Source of the DNA: Dysidea avara
Taxonomy: Eukaryota; Porifera; Demospongiae; Dictyoceratida; Dysideidae
DNA: 64,000 nt
Reading direction: 5' to 3'
Assembly: GCF_963678975.1 (NCBI RefSeq)
Contig: NC_089285.1
Coordinates: 11,828,694 to 11,892,693 of the forward strand
Shown: piece after piece, positions 55,748-64,000 of the stretch
Position numbering within the stretch: the first letter of the stretch is position 1
How the letters are laid out: each line of letters starts with the position of its first letter
Translations under genes and position numbers: made by a program
The notes under the pieces: model-generated
What the model was told of the DNA's origin: nothing
The model's input: only the letters and a program-made list of their open reading frames with translations
The model's database searches: none

Positions 55748-56761
55748 ACCGAGTAGTCACAGAATAGGGTTCGCGCCCTTTATTTACACAATATACGCGC
55801 CATTATCTATGAGAACAACACACAGTACCATATACACACTCAACACATACAATACCACATCGCTCAACAACACACAGAGGTATAAACTGCTTACTTGCTG
55901 TTTGATGATGCAATTCTACTTCCTATTAGCGCACATAAAGTAGATAATAACAATAACAACAACATCATATATGCGCGTTAGATATGACGACAGCATGACT
56001 GATTTAAGTGCCACTAGTGGGCACTAGTTCGAATTAAAGATTTATTATCCCTGAAATTGATGCGCTTAAGCTTGTTAAGAGAGGACAATCTTTCGTAACG
56101 AGACTGGTAAGCTGTTTGTACTTTCCCAATAAACTTTTTCAGTTAACAAGTAAGCCTGTATACGTAGTTTCTTGTGTGATTCTGGCACTTGCTTGTGACA
56201 CACTCACACACAAAATGTTGTAACTGGTGTACTGCACTGCTTTAGGTGTGCAATTGGAACTATATTTCATGGGAATGGACGGGTAAGGATGTGATTGAAT
56301 GTTGACCGTGTTTTGACCGACCTACCTTTAGGTGTGGTCAAATGGGACCAGACACCTTATGGAATGGGTTGATTATATTTTACTGGTGTGTCCAATGGGA
56401 AACCCAGCTCAGTATAGCCAGCTGTTGGGACCTGGTCACCTAGTCAACTGGGAAAGTAATCCACCCAGCTGTAACATCTGGGGAAGCAAATGCCCAACTG
56501 TCCTTCAGTGGTATTGAAGCTGTTGTGGAACTTAGGATTCCGTGGCTGATTTACTAGTCTAATCCCAGGAGGATTTACCCGTACAAGATTCAAGTGCATG
56601 ATTTTTTTTGTTTAAACTTACGATGTTTGGAATAGCCGTTCTTCCTTGCCATACAGCGCATACAGTACACGACATGTATGCAAGTGTGTACAGATATATG
56701 CACATGCATACATGTGTGCGTGCTTGGGCATGCGTACATGTGTGTATGTGGGTGTGTGGTG
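55748..56761. other. Non-coding, no convincing gene
   Basis: A Trp/Cys-rich short frame at 56332-56517 has no recognisable family or splice context. Nothing else. Confidence 0.3.
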
Positions 56762-56769
56762 TGAGAGAG

Positions 56770-56820
<51 letters not shown>
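56762..56820. repeat. (GA)n/(GT)n microsatellite
   Basis: A short GAGAGAGA run followed by about 22 GT units. Several open frames of pure Val/Cys or His/Thr cross it on both strands and are artefacts. Confidence 0.97.
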
Positions 56821-56821
<1 letters not shown>

Positions 56822-59380
56822 TGTGTCGTGGAGCTTAGTACCAACTTGAAAAATTTTATTATGTGTTAGTGTAAGTGTGATGTGCATGGCAGTAAAGGGT
56901 CGTATAATGGTTCACCTATGGGCTAGAGCCCCTCCACCTTAAAGTTGGGATATTCTAATAGAGTAGTCATATTAAAATTGAGAAATACATTATTGTTATT
57001 ATATCATCTCTACAAGTACAGAACAGCTATGCTATGGTGATGTGGCATCGCAAGAAGGCCAAACTTGATGGACAATATTACACTTCACCTCGAGTATCAC
57101 TGAACAGGTACAGCATGTGTCATAATCATGGTGGAACAATGTAATAATAGTGTCCTTGGTAATGGGTAATCCCTGGGGTTTAGTGACATGCTTGTTCAGA
57201 CGGTCCATCTTATAGGCGGTGGAGCTGACTAATGAGTGAGGGGGCCAACTTGGGTGCTGAAAGTTTTTGAAAGTACAGAAAACAGTCATGCATGTTATTT
57301 TAGGGGTCTGGGGGCCATGATAATTTTGAATTTTAGAAGCTCTGGGATTGTATTTTAGGCTATTTCACTATGTTGTTACTGAAAAAATTGAGTAACTACT
57401 TACAGTGTCAAGGAGACATAAAAATTGACTGTTCTATTATTAGAGTAAGAGACTGTTCTATTAGAGTATCTCGATCTTGTGCTACAAACATTGGCCAAAA
57501 AGTGGGGGGCATGGGCCCCCCTGGCCTCCCTGTCTCCACCGCCTTACTGATTACCGATTATATTTACTGATTATATATATATATATATTTAAAATAAAAC
57601 TAGGTACATTCTGTTAAATCTCAAGGGCAGGGGGAATACAATAGTCCACTCAGAGATGTGTCAAGGTTTAGGTTTAGAATAGTACATTGTGGAACCTTAG
57701 TAAATCTGTAGCAGCTGGTGAGTGGTAATGGTAGCTATTTTAGTGCTACTGCCAACCACTGTGGGGAAATTCCTGTCTTACTTTAAGTCTTACCCTTTCT
57801 CCTGTGTGTGGAACATTCTAACAAAACATCTATGCTGTAAGAAGTTTGATTTTAATAGGGTAATATCACTCGCTTCCTGCGTAGTGAAGTGATAATGGGG
57901 GAGTATGTAATGACTGGTGTTCTCAGATTGTGTTTGTACGTATGTGTGTATAGTGTGTTAATGCATGTATGAGGATTTACACTTGTTCGTTTTCTGGTTG
58001 TATGTGTAATAAGTGTGCGTGTGTATGTGCGTGCGTGAGTGTGAGTGAGTGAATGCGTATAGCTAAGCTAAATGTGTAAATTTATGATACTTTCAGTGTT
58101 AGTTTTTTTTGTCTAGGCTTTAATGATTAGTATCAACATCGGCAGATGATCTTAGTAGAAGCACTGTATTGGAAATATTGGTAAAGAGTGGTATCGGTAC
58201 ACCTCTAGAATTGGTAAGGATGTAATCCAATGTTGTTTAAATTTAACTGCATGGTCTATTTTTAGGTATGGAATGTGAGAAACACAAGTGCCACTAATAC
58301 TGTATTTAACGGGACCACAAAGTGCACTATATGAATGCATGGGTAAGAATGTGATTATCGAAATATAGTATAACTATATATTGGTACTGGTATATCTTTA
58401 GAGTGATGTATGAGATACAAGAAGCACATAGGAATGAGAAACTCATTGAGATCCTATAAACATTTTAATTAATGCTTACAGTATATTCATTTTGTTTTGA
58501 TTGAACGAAAGGGCTAATGTGGGCTCTTGGGTTGTATACCCAATTGATTACTTGCTTCTTATGCAAGTCAGGACAAAGTAGAGAAAAGCAATTAGGCTGT
58601 TATCGAATGATGCTTATCATTTGTAAGTGGAACATTATATTTTAAAACTTAGGTACTGATTAGAATGCATTTAAGGCAATAAAATGGACTTGATCCTGCC
58701 CAATAAACCTTCATAAAGGCAAACTAGTTTCTTTAGCTGATATATTGCAGTATAAACCCTTATATAGAGTAATACTGTAGAGCACTATGTGAACAGGAAC
58801 CCACATTACCTAAAGAAAACTGCAGATTGATACTCTCTAATAGAACAGTCACTATATGTAAATACTCTAACAGAACATTCATTGATTTATTATATTACAT
58901 ACAAGAGCATGGATATATTATGGCTGCTGTATTACAGGATATAATGTCTATTTCACATCTTGACTTGTTATTTTTTAAATAATTTGAAAATCACTACAGT
59001 GTTGTATAAATGCTACAAACAACTATTAATGTCTACATGCATTGGAATGATAATTTAATCTCGCAATTAATACCTGCATGCTTGTATTATAGAATGACAC
59101 AACTAATTTTTTTATATTATATCACTGCAGTAAATATTCTAATAGAACAGTCACCGTGTGCTCTAATAGAGCAGTCATTACTAAATTACTCTAATAGAAC
59201 AATCAATACCTTGATATCCATGAATGGCGATGCAAAGCAAACTTTGACCAATGCCAATGTACTTGCCATTATAATACTAAGCTTGTGTGACATTTATGAG
59301 CTCATGTTCAAGACAATCCCATGCATGTGTGAGTGACTATATAGTTATATAATATGAGCCCAGCTGCAGTATACGCAGGA
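56821..59380. other. Non-coding with dispersed TCTAATAGAACAGTCA motifs
   Basis: Motif copies occur at about 56952, 57431-57470 (inverted pair), 58833, 58863, 59135, 59160 and 59196. A (TA)n run is at 57572-57590. No gene. Confidence 0.45.
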
Positions 59381-62300
59381 CAGGGGCGTAGGAAGATTTT
59401 GAGGGCAAGGGTGCTGAGGCTGGAGGCGACTCACCCGCTGGGGGGCGCAGCCCCCCAGACGCTGACGACATTATAGCAAAAATACTGCATAAAATTCATG
59501 TAATTAGATTAAACTGAACATGTTACAACATAAAATCAATGGAATTAATACTGACTTGATATATATATGTAGTATAGCTACTGGTATAATGGCATTATGT
59601 ACATGAGCATTGAGAATGCATGCTGTAAAGGAAAGTTAATACACACAATAAAACTAAGTAGCTACATATTATGAATAGAGTGTTACATTGTTTTACCAAA
59701 ATAGTTTGTTACATTGTTTTGCCAAAATAGTTCATTCTTCTGGAGTTGACAGATATAAATTCCCTCGCAATTGAAACTAAATCTAATTTATCAGTTCTAT
59801 GCTGGTGAACATGCATAAGCAACAGGTTGTTCAATTTACAGGCACTAATCGTATTCCGCAAGTAAGTTTTAATTCTACGGAGACTTGAAAATGATCTTTC
59901 AGCAGTGGAAGTAGTCACAGGAAATGTGAAATATAGCAAAAGAACTTTATTAACTTCACAGAGCATATTTTGATAAATTTCTGATTGCATCATGGCATCT
60001 GCTATAGTTCTAACATTGGTGACTCTTTTGATGGTACCATTGAGTGCAGTTTTTATCGCATCAGGCAGCATGCGCAACTGAACTTTCAAATGCTCGACAT
60101 CTACATCTCCTTCAAGAAACCTAACTAAAGCCTGAGACAACGAGTCTGTACCAGTACCATTAGCACATGTTAGCAACAGGGTCTCTATATCTCGGATCAA
60201 TTGGATATCTGATTGATCAAATCGCCTTTTAACTTCTTCTGATACTGTATCAATGGCCTCATAGTAAGTTTGTCGATACATGTCTCTTGTACACGAGTGT
60301 TGATGAGATGCAGAAGACCCATGGTCCAGCCTTCTAGGCAATTTGTGGATTCTAGGCAACTTGGGTTCTGCAGTCAGAGACTGTGACTCATGGATGACAC
60401 GTTCATAAAAACAATTAAATGTGCTTTCATTTCGTATTGAACGAAGATGAGAAATAAGCACATTGGCAGCCTTCATTGCTTCTTGAACAGTAATGTTAAC
60501 TGCTTGAATATTGGTGGAGCACTGCTCAGCTGGAGCAAATATCTGGTGAGCCAGTTTTAAGCCAAAAAAAGTATCAAACTGCTCCATCCGATTTAACAGC
60601 CCGCTTGCCTTTGCAGCATATTCATCATGCCCTTCCTGTATGGTATCAAGAGCAGTTAACAATACTTTGTAATTCTTTAAAACACTCGCTATAGCCCCAT
60701 GTCTCACAGTCCATCGAGTTGGACAGAGAGTCCTCAATGAAGGCAGTGTTTCACCTGTGTTCACTGTCACATCGCTTTTTAAAGTTTCAAAAAGGTTTAG
60801 CCTTTTAGGAGAAAATTTTATAAGCTGGACCAAGTTATAAATAAAATCCAGGGTGTTTCGGAGAAGCTTACACTTTTTAGAAACATCTTGTACACATAGA
60901 TTTAAACTGTGTGCTAAGCAATGAACATAAAGAGCTTTAGGTTCTTCTTGTTTGAATAGTGCCTGGGCCCCATTCCTTATGCCGCTCATGTTGCTAGCTC
61001 CATCGTAAGCCTGCCCTCTACACTGAGAAATAGACAACGAACATCTCATCAGCACATCTTTGATTTCATGGTGGATGGTCACGGCTTTAGTATTAGGGAG
61101 TTCTTTCAAGCCCAAGAGGTCTTCATGAACTTCATAGCAATTATTAACCCAACGAACTGATACAGATACTTGCTCAGTACCTGAAACATCAGTGGCTTCG
61201 TCAGCAATTATAGCATACCATGGGGCACTACTGACTTCACTTATGATGTCTCTGAGAATGCTTTTCCCCATTGATTTTATTAGCTCATCTACAATTGTTG
61301 GTGAAATGTACTCACGTTGTCTCAGCCATTCGTTCATGCCTGGGCAATCTTCTGCTTGTAACAGGAGAAGTTGGTACAGATTACCTTGAAAAGCCTCTGC
61401 ATTTTCATTGTGACCCCTAATAGCCAAACCCTGTTTTCCTAAAAATTTGATTGCCCGTAACAACTTTAGAAGCATGCTCCTGTGAAATTCTTGCTCAGGA
61501 GCAGCTCTGGTGTCTAGTATACAGCCAATGTGGATACTAGACTCCCTCAACTGAAGCCGCTCTACTGCTTCACGATGCATATCACTATTTTCATGCATGT
61601 GAAATCTTTCAAGGGCTTTGTTCCAATTACCAAATCCATCACCGATAAATGATGAATTTTTAAGCACTGAAGTTGACAATAGTCCGTGTTGCTTTGCTAA
61701 GCAACAGATCCTACAGTATATTTTATACCGACCGGTGCAGACAGTAATCCAAGGGTATTTATTATACCAGAATGTTTGTATGGATCTATTGTATTGTTTC
61801 TTCTGCCCTAGCTGCCTTTCTTTGCTAAGATGTGATTGCATACATTTTGATTTGGACACATCCAATGGCTGGTTTGGCCTAGTTAAATCACTACAACCAA
61901 CACAACCACAGCCATCTGATGTGCTACAAACAGTGGCACTGTCAGAAGCTGTGTTCCTTGCTACACTAATACTAATTTCCGGCGTGCCTACAAGATTACT
62001 ACTTGGAGAGTCCACTTGAGACACCGTTTCTTCGCTTAATTGTTCGCGTGATTGTTGTGTAACAGCACTAACCTGTGGGATCAGCTGTATTTCCTCTTCA
62101 TTTTCAACGTCTTCATCCGAATCTTCGTCTAACTGTCGAACCGGAACATCAGCGGAAACGGATGAAAACGTGGTCGCTTCAATTGTATCCATTTCTTGAC
62201 TATCGGAATCTCGATCGGAATCATCGATGATTATAACTTGGGTTGTGCTGTTCGGCCTAGCACCTGTGCTAGCAGCTTTCTTCTTGCTTGCCACAAACTC

Positions 62301-62435
62301 GACGATACGTCTCTGACACTTGTCCATTACTCGGGTACAATACAAAAAGAATCACGTGATGTACGATCACGTGATATGTGCTAAAATCAAAGGGGTGCGC
62401 CAGCACCCGGCGCACCTGTGGCTCCTACGCCCCTG
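59381..62435 (-). mobile_element. Complete hAT transposon, 3055 bp
   Basis: Both ends read CAGGGGCGTAGGA inwards (13-bp TIR). The direct repeat AGTATACGCA lies at 59368-59377 and 62436-62445; on the left three extra bases (GGA) separate it from the TIR. The only long frame is an intact transposase on the minus strand. Near both ends are GC-rich stretches (GGGGGGCGCAGCCCCCC on the left, CCAGCACCCGGCGCACC on the right). It looks like a young, possibly autonomous element. Confidence 0.88.
59709..62327 (-). CDS. hAT transposase (TTF-finger, DUF4371), intact
   Basis: 872 codons without interruption from the ATG at 62327. The N-terminus has an acidic, Ser-rich region (30-110). A TTF-type zinc finger covers roughly 186-252 (WYNKYPW, YCRICC, H...SDMH). 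The RNase-H-like core has IIADEATDVSG (D376), GQAYDGASNMSG (D442) and VHCLAHSLNLCV. The hAT dimerisation end has VTTSTAERSFSSLRRIKTYL (E810) and LNNLLLMHVH. The three catalytic acids and CxxH-type motif are present. Relatives include ZMYM1-like and THAP12-like domesticated proteins of animals. It would cut and rejoin the CAGGGGCG-ended element. A 28-bp tandem duplication covers the stop region. Confidence 0.9.
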   Translation of the reverse strand: MDKCQRRIVEFVASKKKAASTGARPNSTTQVIIIDDSDRDSDSQEMDTIEATTFSSVSADVPVRQLDEDSDEDVENEEEIQLIPQVSAVTQQSREQLSEETVSQVDSPSSNLVGTPEISISVARNTASDSATVCSTSDGCGCVGCSDLTRPNQPLDVSKSKCMQSHLSKERQLGQKKQYNRSIQTFWYNKYPWITVCTGRYKIYCRICCLAKQHGLLSTSVLKNSSFIGDGFGNWNKALERFHMHENSDMHREAVERLQLRESSIHIGCILDTRAAPEQEFHRSMLLKLLRAIKFLGKQGLAIRGHNENAEAFQGNLYQLLLLQAEDCPGMNEWLRQREYISPTIVDELIKSMGKSILRDIISEVSSAPWYAIIADEATDVSGTEQVSVSVRWVNNCYEVHEDLLGLKELPNTKAVTIHHEIKDVLMRCSLSISQCRGQAYDGASNMSGIRNGAQALFKQEEPKALYVHCLAHSLNLCVQDVSKKCKLLRNTLDFIYNLVQLIKFSPKRLNLFETLKSDVTVNTGETLPSLRTLCPTRWTVRHGAIASVLKNYKVLLTALDTIQEGHDEYAAKASGLLNRMEQFDTFFGLKLAHQIFAPAEQCSTNIQAVNITVQEAMKAANVLISHLRSIRNESTFNCFYERVIHESQSLTAEPKLPRIHKLPRRLDHGSSASHQHSCTRDMYRQTYYEAIDTVSEEVKRRFDQSDIQLIRDIETLLLTCANGTGTDSLSQALVRFLEGDVDVEHLKVQLRMLPDAIKTALNGTIKRVTNVRTIADAMMQSEIYQNMLCEVNKVLLLYFTFPVTTSTAERSFSSLRRIKTYLRNTISACKLNNLLLMHVHQHRTDKLDLVSIAREFISVNSRRMNYFGKTM

Positions 62436-62445
62436 AGTATACGCA

Positions 62446-63230
62446 TCACTTGAGATAATGTATGTTAAAAATAATAAAGTTCATGTCATGTATCCTCAAT
62501 TATAAATATCCACACATGCATGCATATGGTATGGTATGTATATCATACCATGTATGCTAGGTATGTAACTCTTGCATGCATGCATGTGCAAGCAATTATA
62601 AACATGCATACATACTTGTGCTATCTGTTATATATGCATGCATGGGTATATAGCCTCAGTATATGCATGGAAAAGTATATACTCTATTAAAGCAATCAGC
62701 TTTTAAGGGTATGTATTACATACCACTCATGCCAAAGATATACCACTCATCAATATTCATGTGCAAACTATTAGACATGCATTCATGCATGCTTGTGGTA
62801 TCATGCTATGCATGGGTGTGTTGTTTAAGTTCGGAAAAGTACAACTATATATATGCTGAAATATTTCATACCCTCGTAAAGTGTGTTATACACTCCAACT
62901 GTGATATGTCAGCGTGACATACCATTGGTATGACCCACTAAAGGTGTGAATGCATACTTTCACGCGTGTAATGCATACTTCGTTTTTAACAGTGTATATG
63001 TTTCAAAAGCATAACACAGGCTTGGTCTGTGCTAAATTCACACCAAATGCACACAACTATAACAAACTATACTACGAGGACACCACTTCCTCAGCAAGAT
63101 GTGGTTTGATCTACGATCAATCTGTATGTGCTGAATTAATCTTTCAGTGCTAAACACATGAGTTGGTATACAAAAATATTAACAATCCCAATGGTATTGT
63201 ATAATGCTACAATCTTGATGCACACATACA
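62446..63230. other. Non-coding; GCATGCATG-rich
   Basis: GCATGCATGCATG words and palindromes such as GGTATGTATATCATACC recur in 62515-62660. No gene. Confidence 0.4.
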
Positions 63231-63960
63231 GCAGTAATATCCTGGGATATCTTGTGATACAAACAAGTGAGGCTTATTGTGTCCTATTGTACCTAAGATA
63301 TCTTAGGATATCTTAAGATATACCCCAGGCCAGTAGGATAATTCCAGGCTTATTGTGTCCTATTGTACCTAAGATGTCCTGGGATATCTTTAGATATACC
63401 CCAGGCCAGTAGGATAATCCCAGGCTTATTGTGTCCTATTGTACCTAAGATGTCCTGGGATATCTTTAGATATACCCCAGGCCAGTAGGATAATCCCAGG
63501 CTTATTGTGTCCTATTGTACCTAAGATATCTTAGGATATCTTAAGATATACCCCAGGCCAGTAGGATAATCCCAGGCTTATTGTGTCCTATTGTACCTAA
63601 GATATCTTAGGATATCTTTAGATATACCCCAGGCCAGTAGGATAATTCCAGGCTTATTGTGTCCTATTGTACCTAAGATGTCCTGGGATATCTTTAGATA
63701 TACCCCAGGCCAGTAGGATAATCCCAGGCTTATTGTGTCCTATTGTACCTAAGATATCTTAGGATATCTTTAGATATACCCCAGGCCAGTAGGATAATCC
63801 CAGGCTTATTGTGTCCTATTGTACCTAAGATATCCTGTGATATCTTAAGATATACCCCAGGCCAGTAGGATAATCCCAGGCTTATTGTGTCCTATTGTAC
63901 CTAAGATGTCCTGGGATATCTTAAGATATACCCCAGCCAGTAGGATAATCCCAGGTTTAT
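63231..63960. repeat. Satellite, about 76-bp unit, 9 copies
   Basis: Each unit reads GGCTTATTGTGTCCTATTGT, ACCTAAGATRTCYTRGGATA, TCTTWAGATATACCCCAGGC and CAGTAGGATAATYCCA. Units start at 63271, 63347, 63423, 63499 and so on to about 63950. Two alternating versions are seen (AAGATATCTTAGGATATC and AAGATGTCCTGGGATATC). The array ends about 40 bp before the window does. Confidence 0.95.
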
Positions 63961-64000
63961 TGTATCCAAACTAGCCCAAGGGTGCCTTAATACATTAGTA

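Noticed and set aside
56332..56517. Trp/Cys-rich 61-codon frame
   Set aside because: No family resemblance, no splice context, and no repeat in the window to test conservation.
56590..56887. His/Thr- and Val/Cys-rich frames
   Set aside because: They are translations of the GT microsatellite.
63231..63960. CRISPR-like regular repeats
   Set aside because: Units are contiguous and alike, without unique spacers.

Overview
The window looks like AT-rich eukaryotic (metazoan) nuclear DNA that is dominated by transposable elements. I see no bacterial operons, ribosome-binding sites, rRNA or tRNA genes. A very short GT-AG intron (45 nt), an NRF1-type transcription factor, a BEN-domain gene remnant, many hAT, Tc1/mariner, pogo and Ty3/gypsy copies, and numerous fold-back repeats together fit an early-branching animal. 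A demosponge is my best guess, but that is an inference from overall flavour and not a species identification.

Layout. 0.25-1.0 kb (-): a compact NRF1-like gene of two exons. 1.6-3.9 kb (+): a transposase-derived HMGXB3/KDZ-like gene with one frameshift. 4.3-4.8 kb: a 61-bp tandem array. 5.1-12.0 kb: a three-level nest, in which a pogo/Tc5-like transposase is split by a Ty3/gypsy element (5571-11763, 5-bp TSD CCTTA), itself split by a hAT element (7048-8812, 8-bp TSD TTGCACAA). 12.0-13.5 kb: arrays of TTGCCAA...TTGGCAA palindromes. 13.8-16.6 kb (+): a ZNF862-like hAT transposase pseudogene split by a 537-bp hAT MITE. 17.0-17.7 kb (+): a DD34E Tc1/mariner remnant. 17.85-18.6 kb and about 23.8-24.0 kb (-): exons of a BEN-domain gene separated by a truncated gypsy element (19583-23010, +).

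24.7-33.0 kb carries no gene I can name apart from one isolated exon-like block; it holds several MITEs and a hairpin-rich satellite (31.2-31.9 kb). 33.5-34.7 kb (+): a protein kinase gene whose frame is open except for two nearby TAA codons, preceded directly by a hAT MITE. 34.7-42.5 kb: fold-back repeats, a minisatellite and a 5'-truncated LINE. 42578-45674: a complete ZNF862-like DNA transposon with TIRs and a 6-bp TSD. 45919-46510: a long-TIR element carrying an 80-codon ORF. 47.2-48.2 kb (+): the 3' end of another gypsy element. 49.5-54.1 kb (-): a fourth, decayed gypsy element split by an 816-bp long-TIR insertion. 59381-62435: a structurally complete hAT transposon with an intact 872-codon transposase. 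63.2-63.96 kb: a 76-bp satellite that runs to almost the end of the window.

Functionally, the host genes with visible roles are the NRF1-like DNA-binding protein, the kinase and the BEN-domain remnant. Nearly everything else is mobile DNA, and the nesting gives a relative insertion order. The only protein element that looks currently competent is the hAT transposon at 59.4-62.4 kb.
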